DNA of 64,000 bases from Alteraquisediminimonas sediminicola (GCF_019740335.1 NZ_JAHXZS010000002.1:348452-412451), one strand, 5' to 3'; shown: positions 8,223 through 17,413, counted from the first letter of the stretch. Numbers and translations: made by a program. Notes: generated from the letters alone by a model not told the origin.

Positions 8223-8483
8223 CTACCCCTTGCCGCCCGTCAAGCGATCACCGCAATGCGGATCGACACCCTTGCGATCATCCGCCGCCGATGTCCGATA
8301 GGCTGCTTGAAGAATTTGAGGATTCTTGATCAAAACACGCTTGCGCGGCGTGGCATGATGCGACTTGACCACGGCATATCCAGCCGGTTTCGGTGGCTGC
8401 ACCACCTGCGCTGCGCCGCCACCGATCAGGGCGCCACCACAAGCACATGCACAAAGTTTCGCCAACGCCATACGCACAGACAC
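8223..8483 (-). CDS. Short tandem paralogue sharing the Cys-rich leader
   Basis: An 86-residue protein whose first ~27 residues (MALAKLCACACGGALIGGG...) almost duplicate the leader of the adjacent sorting-signal protein. It then has a Pro/Lys/His stretch (QPPKPAGY...SHHATPRKR) and a C-terminal part with a single Cys (DPHCGDR). It lacks the Ser/Thr tract and C-terminal anchor. The stop is 2 bases before the downstream start, so the pair is almost certainly one operon and arose by tandem duplication of at least the 5' end. Function unknown; the basic His-rich middle is also shared in character. Confidence 0.68.
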   Translation of the reverse strand: MSVRMALAKLCACACGGALIGGGAAQVVQPPKPAGYAVVKSHHATPRKRVLIKNPQILQAAYRTSAADDRKGVDPHCGDRLTGGKG

Positions 8484-8673
8484 ATACTCACACTTAACAC
8501 CCGGAACGCGATCAACACATCGATCAAATGATTAAGCGTCAAACTCGTCCCGGCCCAGCCATCCCAAATCTTAACCAAAAAAGAAATCGCAAAACTATAC
8601 ACATTTAGCCTAACCTAAGCTTAATCACAACAAATGATCAATATTACTGATGCTTAGAATGGCAGGCTCATGA

Positions 8674-9084
8674 TCAGTCGAGACGGATCGGCCCGCGCCC
8701 CTGCTTCACATTGCTGCGCTTGGCCTTGCCTTCCAGCCGCCGCTCCTTCGCACCCCGGCCCACTTTGGTGGCAATCCTTCTCACCGGCGCGATCCACGCC
8801 GCATCGACCAGCGCCTGCATCCTCGCCCGCGCGTCTTGGCGATTGGCCTCGCGTGTGCGGGAATTGCGGGCGACCAGCACGATCTCGCCCTCCAATGTCC
8901 ACCGGCTCCCGGCGGCGATTTTCAGGCGGTGATAAACGGCAGGCGGCAGCCGCAGCGCGTACACATCCAGCCGCAGTTGTACCGCCGTCGCCACCTTGTT
9001 CACATTTTGCCCGCCGGGTCCGGTCGCGGCCAGAAATTTTTCTTCCAGCGCATCTTCCGGCAAGGGCGAACCCCGCTGGGTCAT
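8674..9084 (-). CDS. arfB: Alternative ribosome-rescue factor B (peptidyl-tRNA hydrolase)
   Basis: A 136-residue release-factor-like protein. The catalytic GGQ loop is at residues 24-26 within ATGPGGQNVNKVAT, and the C-terminal tail is strongly basic (KVGRGAKERRLEGKAKRSNVK), as in ArfB/YaeJ, which enters the empty mRNA channel of stalled ribosomes and hydrolyses peptidyl-tRNA. It lacks the codon-recognition domain of RF1/2, which separates it from prfA and prfB. Its ATG overlaps the stop of the pseudouridine synthase gene (TGATG), so the two are translationally coupled. Confidence 0.93.
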   Translation of the reverse strand: MTQRGSPLPEDALEEKFLAATGPGGQNVNKVATAVQLRLDVYALRLPPAVYHRLKIAAGSRWTLEGEIVLVARNSRTREANRQDARARMQALVDAAWIAPVRRIATKVGRGAKERRLEGKAKRSNVKQGRGPIRLD

Positions 9085-9782
9085 CAGATGGAAAAACCGG
9101 CCTTGGCAAAGCTATCGGGCAAGGGCGCAGTCGCTTCGACCGGCGGCTTGCCGTCCCGTTCGATCCGCAGCCATGCGGAGTGCAACAGCATCGGCTCACC
9201 CGTAGCGGGCTTGTGCGATGCATAGACCGGATCGCCCGCCACCGGGCAATGCAGGCCATAAGCCGCATGGGCGCGAATCTGATGGGTACGGCCCGTTTCC
9301 GGCTCGAACTGCACCAAGGCGCGGTCGCCCTTGCGGTCCAGCACCTTCCAATGCGTCACCGCCGATTTGCCACGCGCATCGACGATCATCCGCCAGCCAT
9401 TGGCTTCGGAACTGACCTTGAACAACGGCAGATCGATCGTGCCTTCATCGCCCTCCGGCTGGCCATCGACCACCGCAAGGTAACGCTTGCCCACGCGCCG
9501 TTGTTCGAACGCCTGCCCGAATTTCCCCAGCGCCTTGGGATTGCGCGCCAATAACAGGCAACCCGAGGTATCGCGGTCGAGCCGATGCACCGCCGCAGGC
9601 CAGCGCTTGAACCCGAAGGTCAACGACTCGAGAAAGTTTTCGAGCGACAATGTGCCGTCGCGCGGGCGATCTACCGGTAAACCGGCAGGTTTATCGAGAA
9701 TGATGGCCTCGCCATCAAGGAACAGGACTCGGTCAGCAAGGATCATGCGGTCGCCATGCCAGTTGGTGGGCCGTACGTCCAT
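9084..9782 (-). CDS. RluA family pseudouridine synthase
   Basis: A 232-residue RNA pseudouridine synthase. It contains the catalytic HRLDRDTSGCLLLARN motif (Asp after the Leu-Arg pair), KRYLAVVDG, and the ETGRTHQIRAHAA RNA-binding/active-site motif near the C-terminus. There is no S4 domain, so it belongs with the short RluA/TruC-like forms rather than RluC/D. The ATG at 9782 is chosen; a further in-frame ATG at 9746 is possible. It begins 11 bases after the Mur ligase stop and its own stop overlaps arfB, giving a Mur ligase-rluA-arfB operon. Target uridine not inferable. Confidence 0.88.
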   Translation of the reverse strand: MDVRPTNWHGDRMILADRVLFLDGEAIILDKPAGLPVDRPRDGTLSLENFLESLTFGFKRWPAAVHRLDRDTSGCLLLARNPKALGKFGQAFEQRRVGKRYLAVVDGQPEGDEGTIDLPLFKVSSEANGWRMIVDARGKSAVTHWKVLDRKGDRALVQFEPETGRTHQIRAHAAYGLHCPVAGDPVYASHKPATGEPMLLHSAWLRIERDGKPPVEATAPLPDSFAKAGFSI

Positions 9783-9792
9783 CTTTTCACGC

Positions 9793-11184
9793 TCACCCCC
9801 GCGCATCAATCTCCCGCAGCAGTTGCACCGCCAGCTCCGACAAGCGGTCATCGCGCGCGCCCATCACGATGATCCGGTCGCCCGGCCTTGCCTCCGCCAC
9901 CAACGCCGCGCCCGCCGCCTCGCGGTCCGCGATATGCAGCGCCGATTTACCCAACCCCGCAATCATCTGCGCCAGCCAATCGCTGCCCCGGCTCTTGTCC
10001 ACCGTGCCGCCGAAATAGACGGGGTCGGGAATAACCAACCGATCCTCATCCGTCAGCAATCGCGCAAAGGTCGCGGCCAGTTCCTCGCCCATCTGCTTTA
10101 ATGGGCCATAGCCATGCGGCTGGAACAGGATCAACAACCGCCCCGGAAACGCGTGCAGCGTGTTGAGCGTCGCCGTCACCTTATCGGGATTATGGCCAAA
10201 ATCGTCGATGACGGTCACATCCTGCGCCGTCCCAACCAATTCCAGCCGCCGCTTCAACCCGGCAAAATCACCCAAAGCCGCCGCCGCCCGATCAAGCGGC
10301 AGGCCCAACGCCACAATCGCCCCCAACGCCGCCAACGCATTGGCGACATTATGCCGACCCGGCACCTTCAAATTGGTCGCGATGCCATTGACACGGAACG
10401 ACACCCCATCGGGCCGCTCCACCACATCGGTCGCATTGAGGCTGGCCGTCGCATTCTCGATGCCGAAACTCACCACATGATCCTGCGACAGTTCGGCAGC
10501 CAATTGGGCGACCTCATCATGATCGGCGTTCACCACCGCCTTGTGCGCGCGGCCAAGGAAACCGGCGAACAGCGCGCGCAATTCCTCCATGCTCTTGTGA
10601 TCAAGCGCGACATTGTTCAGCACCGCCACCGTCGGGCGATAGAGCGCAATCGAGCCATCGCTCTCATCGACCTCCGCCACGAAATGATCGCCCTTGCCGA
10701 CAAGCGCGCTGGCAAAAGGAATATCGGGCGTGACGAAATTCTTCATCACCGCGCCATTCATCACCGTCGGGTCTTGGCCCAAGGCATGCAGCATCCAGCC
10801 GATCATCCCAGTAACGGTCGATTTCCCGCTCGTCCCGGCCACGCCGATGCTGATCTTCGATCCGTTGAACAGTTCCGCTAGCAAATTCGCCCGGCGCATC
10901 ATCGGCGCGCCAAGGGCTTTCGCCGCCACCACATCCGGCACGCTGTCTTCAACGGCGGCAGAGGTCACCAATATCTGATCGGCACGCGTCAACCCGCTGC
11001 CATCCTGTGGAAACAGCGCGATGCCACGATCACGCAGGAACGCGAATTTGCCGCTGACCAGCCCTTGGTCCAGCGCCCGATCCGATCCCGCCACGGAAAA
11101 TCCACGGCCCTGCATGATGCACGCAAGGGGCAGCATCCCGCTGCCGCCGATTCCGCAGAAAAAATAGCCTTTGTCCTGATCCAT
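9793..11184 (-). CDS. Mur ligase family protein (MurC/Mpl-like)
   Basis: A 463-residue three-domain Mur ligase. The N-terminal Rossmann motif [12 protein letters not shown] is MurC-like, the ATP loop is AGTSGKST (116-123; most family members have GTNGKT or GTHGKT), VDESDGS and [12 protein letters not shown] mark the central domain, and [10 protein letters not shown] begins the C-terminal domain. Known MurC adds L-Ala to UDP-MurNAc; Mpl adds recycled tripeptide. This gene is divergent from an LD-carboxypeptidase, itself a recycling enzyme, and is away from the division and cell-wall cluster where murC normally sits. I therefore favour a peptidoglycan-recycling ligase (Mpl-type), but the exact substrate is inference. 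Confidence 0.78.
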   Translation of the reverse strand: MDQDKGYFFCGIGGSGMLPLACIMQGRGFSVAGSDRALDQGLVSGKFAFLRDRGIALFPQDGSGLTRADQILVTSAAVEDSVPDVVAAKALGAPMMRRANLLAELFNGSKISIGVAGTSGKSTVTGMIGWMLHALGQDPTVMNGAVMKNFVTPDIPFASALVGKGDHFVAEVDESDGSIALYRPTVAVLNNVALDHKSMEELRALFAGFLGRAHKAVVNADHDEVAQLAAELSQDHVVSFGIENATASLNATDVVERPDGVSFRVNGIATNLKVPGRHNVANALAALGAIVALGLPLDRAAAALGDFAGLKRRLELVGTAQDVTVIDDFGHNPDKVTATLNTLHAFPGRLLILFQPHGYGPLKQMGEELAATFARLLTDEDRLVIPDPVYFGGTVDKSRGSDWLAQMIAGLGKSALHIADREAAGAALVAEARPGDRIIVMGARDDRLSELAVQLLREIDARG

Positions 11185-11232
11185 AGGCTGGCTATTGACG
11201 TTTTTCCCGTGAACAGCAAGTCGCAGCCCATC

Positions 11233-12093
11233 ATGACCACAAAATCAGACGCACCCACCGCCACCCGGCGCATCGGCATCATCGCCCCTGGCCGTCGGCT
11301 GGAAGAGGAATGGGCCGTAAAGGCGACCAGCCTCGCCCGCCAGACATTCGGCGCATCCGCCCCGGAATTATTGTTCCATCCGCAATGTCTGGAAGATTAC
11401 GGCCATTTTGCCGGGCCGGATGAGGTGCGCTTGGAAGCCTTGGTCGAAATGGCGAACGATCCGGCCATCGACGCGATCTGGATCGCACGCGGCGGCTATG
11501 GGGCGTGCCGCATCGCCGAACAAGCCATCGACCGCTTCGGCCTCGCCGCGCGCAAGAAAACATGGCTCGGCTATAGCGACGCCGGTTTCCTGCTGGGCGG
11601 CCTTTATGCCCGTGGTTTTCGCCATGTCGCCCATGGCCCGATGGTCGCCGACATCACCCGCATCGGCGGCGACAAGGCGCTCCGCTGCGCGCTCAACTGG
11701 CTCAACTCCGGCGATCCGAGCGCGACCGATCCGGCAATGCAGTCCGGCACGGCCTATCTCGCGTTCAACCTCGCGATATTGAGCGAAATGCTCGGCACCC
11801 CGCTCGAACCCGATTTCACCGGCCATGTGCTGATGATCGAGGAAGTCTCCGAACATCTCTACGCCATCGACCGCGCCTTGTTCCACATCACCTCCAGCCC
11901 GAATGTGCGGCGCGCAAGCGGCATCATGCTGGGCCGGGTCAGCGACATTCCGGAAAACGACATTCCCTTTGGTGAAGAGGCGGAGGACATGGTCAAATAT
12001 TGGTGCGCCCGCGCAGGCATCCCCTATCTGGGCCGCGCCGACATCGGCCATGATCCGGACAACCGCATCGTGCCATTCGGCCTGAAACTCTAA
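11233..12093 (+). CDS. LD-carboxypeptidase (peptidase S66)
   Basis: A 286-residue protein of the S66 family, which removes the terminal D-Ala from muropeptide tetrapeptides in the cytoplasm during wall recycling. Visible landmarks are RIGIIAPGR near the N-terminus, [10 protein letters not shown], the nucleophile context [18 protein letters not shown], and [16 protein letters not shown] with the Glu of the Ser-Glu-His triad; a His near GRADIGHD completes it. There is no signal peptide, consistent with a cytosolic enzyme. ATG 11233 is used. It is divergent from the Mur ligase with only 48 bases between the starts, so the two may share regulation. Confidence 0.87.
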   Translation: MTTKSDAPTATRRIGIIAPGRRLEEEWAVKATSLARQTFGASAPELLFHPQCLEDYGHFAGPDEVRLEALVEMANDPAIDAIWIARGGYGACRIAEQAIDRFGLAARKKTWLGYSDAGFLLGGLYARGFRHVAHGPMVADITRIGGDKALRCALNWLNSGDPSATDPAMQSGTAYLAFNLAILSEMLGTPLEPDFTGHVLMIEEVSEHLYAIDRALFHITSSPNVRRASGIMLGRVSDIPENDIPFGEEAEDMVKYWCARAGIPYLGRADIGHDPDNRIVPFGLKL

Positions 12094-12108
12094 CGGCCCG
12101 CACTGTCC

Positions 12109-12822
12109 GTGACCCCGCCTGATACGCTCAACCCCGATTGGCGCACTGCATTGGCCCCGGCCTTTGCAACCCCGCAGATGCAGGCGTTGAGCGACTTCCT
12201 CAAGTCGGTACAGACACAGGGCAAGCGCATCTTCCCGCCGGAATCCGACTGGTTCCGCGCGCTCAATCTCACCCCGCTCGACAGGGTCCGGGTCGTGATC
12301 TTGGGCCAAGACCCCTATCATGGCGAGGGCCAGGCCCATGGCCTGAGCTTCAGCGTGCCGATGGGCACCCGCCTCCCACCATCGCTGAAGAATATCTACA
12401 AGGAATTGGCAACCGACCTCGGCATCCGACCCGCCTCCCATGGCCTGCTCGAACATTGGGCGCAGCAGGGCGTGTTATTGCTGAACGCGGTGCTCACTGT
12501 CGAAATGGGCATGGCCGCATCCCATCAGGGCAAGGGCTGGGAACAATTCACTGACGCGATCATCCGCGCGGTCAACGACCTTGATCACCCGGTCGTGTTC
12601 ATCCTCTGGGGCAATTACGCCCAGAAAAAAGCGGCATTTGTGCATAGCATCGACAAAGGCGGCCCTCACCTCGTCCTCAAATCCGCCCATCCATCGCCCT
12701 TATCGGCGCACAATGGCTTTTTCGGCAGCCGCCCCTTCTCAAAAACCAACGCCTTTCTGGAAGCGCACGGCATGGCACCGATTGACTGGAAATTGCCGGA
12801 AGAATGCGGCCCGCTGATTTAG
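12109..12822 (+). CDS. ung: Uracil-DNA glycosylase
   Basis: A 237-residue family 1 uracil-DNA glycosylase. The water-activating motif GQDPYHGEGQAHG has Asp68, and the C-terminal intercalation loop HPSPLSAHNGFFG has His194; both are intact. Length and composition are standard. Translation begins with GTG at 12109, 15 bases after the LD-carboxypeptidase stop, so the two are likely co-transcribed. It removes uracil arising from cytosine deamination or dUTP misincorporation, starting base-excision repair. Confidence 0.96.
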   Translation: MTPPDTLNPDWRTALAPAFATPQMQALSDFLKSVQTQGKRIFPPESDWFRALNLTPLDRVRVVILGQDPYHGEGQAHGLSFSVPMGTRLPPSLKNIYKELATDLGIRPASHGLLEHWAQQGVLLLNAVLTVEMGMAASHQGKGWEQFTDAIIRAVNDLDHPVVFILWGNYAQKKAAFVHSIDKGGPHLVLKSAHPSPLSAHNGFFGSRPFSKTNAFLEAHGMAPIDWKLPEECGPLI

Positions 12823-12952
12823 AATCGGCCTATATCCAACAACGGCAGCATGCATCGATGATTCAAGCGACTTTATCCAACAATTTATCAAACGCGCCGC
12901 GCCGCGTAAGCTGGACAAGGTCGACCGCCGACTCCTCGCGGAATATTTCGGC

Positions 12953-13465
12953 GTGCCGGAAAGCTGGCTGGCGCAGGGCGATGCACAGCCCCCCGCCCCT
13001 TCAAAGGAAAATTCCTATACTCCAGCCTCCTCAAAGCCCGCCAACGACCTGATCCTCGTCCCCCGCTATGACGTTCGTGCGTCCGCCGGCCCCGGCGCGG
13101 TACACACAGGGGAGGCCGCGCAAGGTCATATGGCCTTTCGCCCGACATGGCTGCGCCAGCTCACTGGGTCGCGCGCGGGGCAATTGTCGATGATCCGGGT
13201 CGAGGGCGCTTCCATGGTGCCGACCTTGATCGACGGCGACGACATGCTGGTTGATCGCGGCGATGCGGCAGATCGGGCGCGCGATGGCGTCTATGCCCTG
13301 CGCAGCGATGATGTGCTGGTGGTCAAACGCCTCGCCCTCAACCCCGCAAATGGCCGCTTCACGATCCGCAGCGACAATTCCGCCTATCCGGTCTGGCCCG
13401 ATTGCGCCGCCGCCGATATCCATATCGTTGGCCGGGTGATCTGGTCCGGTCGTCGCATTTCCTGA
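12953..13465 (+). CDS. S24 family (LexA/repressor-like) peptidase, N-terminus incomplete
   Basis: The C-terminal half is an S24 peptidase domain: [22 protein letters not shown] carries the nucleophile Ser87 and VLVVKRL the general-base Lys125. GTG 12953 is the first usable start, but the same frame upstream (from ~12857) encodes FIQQFIKRAAPRKLDKVDRR followed by [12 protein letters not shown], the end of the helix-turn-helix domain that precedes S24 domains in sphingomonad relatives. That frame is closed by TGA at 12815-12817 and has no ATG, GTG or TTG before 12953. The DNA-binding domain is therefore truncated or frameshifted, or initiation is non-canonical. The gene begins directly after ung. 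Confidence 0.7.
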   Translation: MPESWLAQGDAQPPAPSKENSYTPASSKPANDLILVPRYDVRASAGPGAVHTGEAAQGHMAFRPTWLRQLTGSRAGQLSMIRVEGASMVPTLIDGDDMLVDRGDAADRARDGVYALRSDDVLVVKRLALNPANGRFTIRSDNSAYPVWPDCAAADIHIVGRVIWSGRRIS

Positions 13466-13529
13466 AGCACCGGGTCAAAATCCCGCGCACAACATTGCGC
13501 AAATCGCCAATCACGCTATAGGAAACGCC

Positions 13530-14117
13530 ATGCGCACCGCCACTATCACTCGCGAAACCTCCGAGACCAGCATCCGGGTCGAACTCAACCTCGACGGCAC
13601 CGGCGTGTATGAAGTCTCGACCGGCATCGGCTTTCTCGATCACATGCTGGAACAATTGTCCCGCCATTCGCTGATCGACCTCAAGGTCGCGTGCGATGGT
13701 GATCTCCACATCGATCAACATCACACGACCGAAGACACCGGCATCGCCATTGGCGAGGCATTGAGCAAAGCCTTGGGTGATCGCAAGGGCATCACCCGTT
13801 ATGGCCATAGCTATGCCCCGATGGACGAAACGCTGACCCGCGTCGCGCTCGACATTTCCGGGCGGCCTTATCTGGTGTGGAAGGTCGATCTGACCATGCC
13901 GCAATTGGGCGCATGGGATACCGAACTGATCGAACATTGGTTCCACAGCTTTGCCGGTGCCGCCGGCATCACGCTGCATGTCGAAAATCTCTATGGCAGC
14001 AACAATCACCATGTGGTCGAAAGCTGTTACAAGGCGCTCGCCCGTGCACTGCGCGTCGCGGTCGAAATCGATCCGCGCAAAGCCGATAGCATCCCCTCGA
14101 CCAAGGGAATGCTCTGA
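13530..14117 (+). CDS. hisB: Imidazoleglycerol-phosphate dehydratase
   Basis: A 195-residue HisB (dehydratase only, no phosphatase fusion), sixth step of histidine synthesis. The manganese-binding motifs [17 protein letters not shown] and [18 protein letters not shown], and GFLDHMLEQ early on, are intact. It starts the hisB-hisH-hisA operon, with a 2-base gap to hisH. Product ends [10 protein letters not shown], typical of the family. No attenuator-like leader peptide was seen in the short 64-base gap upstream. Confidence 0.97.
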   Translation: MRTATITRETSETSIRVELNLDGTGVYEVSTGIGFLDHMLEQLSRHSLIDLKVACDGDLHIDQHHTTEDTGIAIGEALSKALGDRKGITRYGHSYAPMDETLTRVALDISGRPYLVWKVDLTMPQLGAWDTELIEHWFHSFAGAAGITLHVENLYGSNNHHVVESCYKALARALRVAVEIDPRKADSIPSTKGML

Positions 14118-14119
14118 CC

Positions 14120-14740
14120 GTGCATGATAAGGTGGCGCTCGTCGATTATGGGGCGGGCAATCTGAAATCGGTCGAAAACGCGCTGTTCGCGGCGGGTGCG
14201 ACCCAGGTGCTCGTCACCTCGGATCCCGAAACGGTAGTCAGCGCCGACCGCATTCTCCTGCCCGGCGTTGGCGCGTTCGGCGCGTGCATGAACGCGCTGT
14301 CCGGCATCGACGGCATGGTCGAGGCGCTCGAACAGGCGGTGTTGAAAAACGCCCGCCCGTTCCTCGGCATTTGCGTCGGCATGCAGTTGATGGCCGATCA
14401 TGGCGAAGAGCTCGGCAGCCACAAGGGGCTGGGCTGGATCGACGGCGTGGTCAAGCTGATCGAGCCGACCGATCCCTCGGTAAAAGTCCCGCATATGGGC
14501 TGGAACGATGTCGTCCCGACCACCCCGCACCCGCTGATCGTGGCGGGCGAGGCCTATTTCCTCCACAGCTTTGCCGTGACGGGTGTGCCGGACCAACATG
14601 TGCTGGCCACGACCGATCACGGCGGATCGATTATCGCGGCTATCGGGCGCGACAATATGATCGGCGCGCAATTCCATCCCGAAAAGAGCCAGGCCTATGG
14701 CCTCGCCTTTCTCAAGCGTTTTCTGGAGTGGCAACCATGA
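14120..14740 (+). CDS. hisH: Imidazole glycerol phosphate synthase, glutaminase subunit
   Basis: A 206-residue class I glutamine amidotransferase that feeds ammonia to HisF. The oxyanion strand PGVGAFG, nucleophile Cys85 in GICVGMQ, and His186/Glu188 in FHPEKSQ form the triad. It begins with GTG 14120 immediately after hisB and ends in an ATGA overlap with hisA, indicating translational coupling. Its obligate partner hisF is not adjacent but lies at 24063, with 8.6 kb between. Confidence 0.97.
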   Translation: MHDKVALVDYGAGNLKSVENALFAAGATQVLVTSDPETVVSADRILLPGVGAFGACMNALSGIDGMVEALEQAVLKNARPFLGICVGMQLMADHGEELGSHKGLGWIDGVVKLIEPTDPSVKVPHMGWNDVVPTTPHPLIVAGEAYFLHSFAVTGVPDQHVLATTDHGGSIIAAIGRDNMIGAQFHPEKSQAYGLAFLKRFLEWQP

Positions 14741-15471
14741 GCCTCATCATCTTCCCCGCCATTGATTTGAAGGGCGGCCAAGTCGTGCGCCTTGCCGAGG
14801 GCGATATGGACCGCGCCACCATCTATGGCAACGACCCCGCCGCACAGGCGATGCTGTTTGCACAGGCTGGCGCACAGCACCTCCATTGCGTCGATCTCGA
14901 TGGCGCATTTGCGGGCCGCGCGGTCAATGCCGAGGCGGTGGAAAGCATCGTCAAAACCTTCCCCGGCCATGTTCAATTGGGCGGCGGCATCCGTGATCGC
15001 GCCGCGATTGAACGCTGGTTCGACCTTGGCGTATCGCGTGTAGTGATCGGCACGGCGGCGTTGGAAAACCCCGATCTGGTGCGCGAGGCCGCCCGCGACT
15101 TCCCCGGCGGCATCGTCGTCGCCGTCGATGCGCGCGATGGCATGGTCGCAACCAAGGGCTGGGCAGATGTATCGACCGTGTCGATCATCGACATGGCCCA
15201 TCGTTTTGAGGATGCAGGCGTCGCCGCGTTGCTGTTCACCGATGTGGGCCGCGATGGCCTGCTTAAGGGCTGCAACGTCGAAGCCACGGTCGATCTGGCG
15301 CGTTCGACCGACATTCCGGTCATCGCCTCTGGCGGCGTCGCAGGGGTGAGCGACATTCACATGCTCGCGATCCACGCCAAGGACGGCATCGAAGGCGTCA
15401 TCACCGGCCGCGCGCTCTATGATGGACGGCTTGATCTGGCCACCGCCTTGGAAATCGCCGCCAAGGGGTGA
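14737..15471 (+). CDS. hisA: Phosphoribosylformimino-5-aminoimidazole carboxamide ribotide isomerase
   Basis: A 244-residue TIM-barrel isomerase. The first half-barrel shows IIFPAIDLKGGQVVRL with the catalytic Asp; the second carries LLFTDVGRDGLLKG with the second catalytic Asp, and [11 protein letters not shown] is the phosphate-binding loop. The start ATG overlaps the hisH stop by 4 bases. It is the last his gene of this cluster; downstream the strand switches at dcd. Confidence 0.97.
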   Translation: MSLIIFPAIDLKGGQVVRLAEGDMDRATIYGNDPAAQAMLFAQAGAQHLHCVDLDGAFAGRAVNAEAVESIVKTFPGHVQLGGGIRDRAAIERWFDLGVSRVVIGTAALENPDLVREAARDFPGGIVVAVDARDGMVATKGWADVSTVSIIDMAHRFEDAGVAALLFTDVGRDGLLKGCNVEATVDLARSTDIPVIASGGVAGVSDIHMLAIHAKDGIEGVITGRALYDGRLDLATALEIAAKG

Positions 15472-15583
15472 AGCCCTGCCGTTGATGGCAGTTGTAACGC
15501 GCAGTCCTTAGAGATGGCCACCAACGGCGCGAAAGCCTAAGGCAGCGGATGCTGTCGCCGGCGACTGCGGCTCAACAAACACT

Positions 15584-16138
15584 TTACAACCGCGGCAACG
15601 TCACCCCTTGCTGGCCCATATATTTGCCCGCGCGGTCGGCATAGCTGACCTCGCACGGCTCATTGCCCTGCAAGAACAGGAACTGGCACGCGCCCTCATT
15701 GGCGTAGATTTTGGCGGGTAGCGGCGTCGTGTTGGAAAATTCCAGCGTGACATGCCCTTCCCAACCCGGTTCCAACGGCGTCACATTCACGATGATCCCG
15801 CAACGTGCATAGGTCGATTTGCCAAGGCAGATCACCAGCACATCGCGCGGGATACGGAAATATTCGACCGTGCGGGCGAGCGCAAAGCTGTTGGGCGGGA
15901 TGATGCAGACATCGGTCTTGCGGTCGACAAAGCTGTTCGAATCGAAATTCTTCGGGTCCACCGTTGCCGAATCGACATTAGTGAAGATCTTGAATTCATC
16001 CGCTACCCGCGCATCATAGCCATAAGAGGACAGGCCATAGGAGATGGAATCCCCGCGCCGCTGCGCCTCGACAAACGGTTCGATCATGCCGTTGTTGAGC
16101 GCCTGCTCCCTGATCCAACGGTCCGACTGGATCGCCAT
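15584..16138 (-). CDS. dcd: dCTP deaminase
   Basis: A 184-residue homotrimeric deaminase that converts dCTP to dUTP as a step towards dTMP. The sequence matches the family over its length: [28 protein letters not shown], the active-site segment [20 protein letters not shown] with the catalytic Glu, and the flexible C-terminal [13 protein letters not shown] lid that closes over the substrate. ATG 16138 gives the standard length; a TTG 21 bases upstream is ignored. Confidence 0.96.
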   Translation of the reverse strand: MAIQSDRWIREQALNNGMIEPFVEAQRRGDSISYGLSSYGYDARVADEFKIFTNVDSATVDPKNFDSNSFVDRKTDVCIIPPNSFALARTVEYFRIPRDVLVICLGKSTYARCGIIVNVTPLEPGWEGHVTLEFSNTTPLPAKIYANEGACQFLFLQGNEPCEVSYADRAGKYMGQQGVTLPRL

Positions 16139-16209
16139 TGCTGCGTCTTCCCCCTTCAATTTCGTCGAAGCGTCCTAACCTAGCCGCTCGCGATGGCAAA
16201 CCCCCAATC

Positions 16210-16890
16210 TTAATGGGGATGCACCACATTCCACGCAACGCTGCCCTGCATGCCATCGACCCGGCGGCGATCGCTCGCCCGCCAGATTGCCCAACCCCGC
16301 GCCCCATAATTGGGCTGGAAAAAGCCATTATCGAGCCACAGCTCGCGCTTGATCTCTGCCGACACGCCATAGACATCGTCAAAATTGGCGCTGATCCACA
16401 AAATCGCCGGCTTGCCCGATTGCTGTTCAACCGCCTTCACCAACAACCGGATTTCATCCAGCACCGCCGCCTTGCCGGGCCTTGCAGGGCAATCATCCAT
16501 GAAATCGAGACGGATAGCCGGGGCCAGCGCCACCTTTTCACGCGGCACAGCGGCGACGAAATTATTCGCCTGCGCATCCGCCGATTGACACAATGAATAG
16601 GCATGCCACGCCCCGCGCCGCACCTTTGCCGTGCGGCTATTCGCCCAATAGGTCGCAAAGCCCGCGTCCCGTCCGGTCACGCCATAGGTCGCCCGCAAAT
16701 AGGCGAAATCCACGCCCGCCGATTGTGCCGTCGGCCATTGGACATCGCCCGCATCGCTGGTGATCGCCACGCCCTGCACCGGATATTTATCGCGCGACGG
16801 CGTCCAGCCCATCGCGTAAAACCACACGGCAAGGATAAATAACAGCCCCGCCATTGCCGCCAATAAGGCCCGTGCATCAATCCTACGCAT
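16210..16890 (-). CDS. Glycoside hydrolase family 25-like (lysozyme fold) membrane-anchored protein
   Basis: A 226-residue protein with an uncleaved-looking N-terminal membrane helix (~8-27) and a periplasmic domain resembling GH25 muramidases: VQGVAITSDAGDVQWP at the start of the barrel, DFAYLRATYGVTGRD, APAIRLDFMDDC at the end of strand 4, and KPAILWISANFDDVYG. Active GH25 enzymes carry a Asp-x-Glu pair at strand 4; here that position reads LDFMDD, so the usual catalytic Glu appears to be absent or replaced. It may be a non-catalytic wall-binding protein or a divergent enzyme. GGGGAG lies 6 bases before ATG 16890. Confidence 0.7.
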   Translation of the reverse strand: MRRIDARALLAAMAGLLFILAVWFYAMGWTPSRDKYPVQGVAITSDAGDVQWPTAQSAGVDFAYLRATYGVTGRDAGFATYWANSRTAKVRRGAWHAYSLCQSADAQANNFVAAVPREKVALAPAIRLDFMDDCPARPGKAAVLDEIRLLVKAVEQQSGKPAILWISANFDDVYGVSAEIKRELWLDNGFFQPNYGARGWAIWRASDRRRVDGMQGSVAWNVVHPH

Positions 16891-16930
16891 ACACAACTCC
16901 CCCCAAATCTTCCGGCCCCAAGCCCCTCAA

Positions 16931-17413
16931 TCAACCGCGAATATGCAGCACGCAAATCAGGGTAAACAGCCGCCGCGCCGTGTCGAAATCGACTTCGATC
17001 TTCTCTTCCAGCCGATCAATCAACAATTGCGCTGCCTCATTGTGAATTCCCCGCCGCGCCATATCGATGGTTTCGATCTGCTGGGCGGTGGCTTGGCGGA
17101 TCGCCTGAAAATAGCTGTCGCAAATGGCGAAATAATCGCGGATCGGCCGCCGAAACCGGGTCAGCGACAAAACCAGCGTCTCCAGCAACTCCCCATTTTC
17201 CGCCGAAATATCCAGCGCGAGCCTGCCCTCGATCACCCGCAGCATCAACCGGAACGGTCCGGCATAATCTTGCGGATAATCGCGCAACGGCTTGAAGAAA
17301 TTGCCTTCCAGCAAATCGAAAATAGCGATACGCCGCTCTTGCTCGACATCGGCATTGCGCCAGATAATCGTCTGGTCATCCAGTTGAACATCGATGATGC
17401 GGGGGTCGGCCAT
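16931..17413 (-). CDS. UPF0262 family protein
   Basis: A 160-residue acidic, largely helical cytoplasmic protein recognisable as the alphaproteobacterial UPF0262 family by MADPRIIDVQLDDQT, the early ERRIAIFDLLEGNFF segment, the PFRLMLRVIEGRLALDI strand and the RPIRDYFAICDSY and IDMARRGIHNEAAQLL helices. The function is unknown. It is conserved across alphaproteobacteria, which supports the taxonomic placement. ATG 17413 is preferred to 17434 because it gives the family N-terminus. Confidence 0.85.
   Translation of the reverse strand: MADPRIIDVQLDDQTIIWRNADVEQERRIAIFDLLEGNFFKPLRDYPQDYAGPFRLMLRVIEGRLALDISAENGELLETLVLSLTRFRRPIRDYFAICDSYFQAIRQATAQQIETIDMARRGIHNEAAQLLIDRLEEKIEVDFDTARRLFTLICVLHIRG

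Noticed and set aside
11368..12456. A 362-codon antisense frame across the LD-carboxypeptidase and ung genes
   Set aside because: Spans two well-supported genes in opposite direction with no recognisable domain.
13466..13529. A histidine attenuator or T-box-like leader before hisB
   Set aside because: Only 64 bases, no His-rich leader peptide and no alternative hairpins visible.
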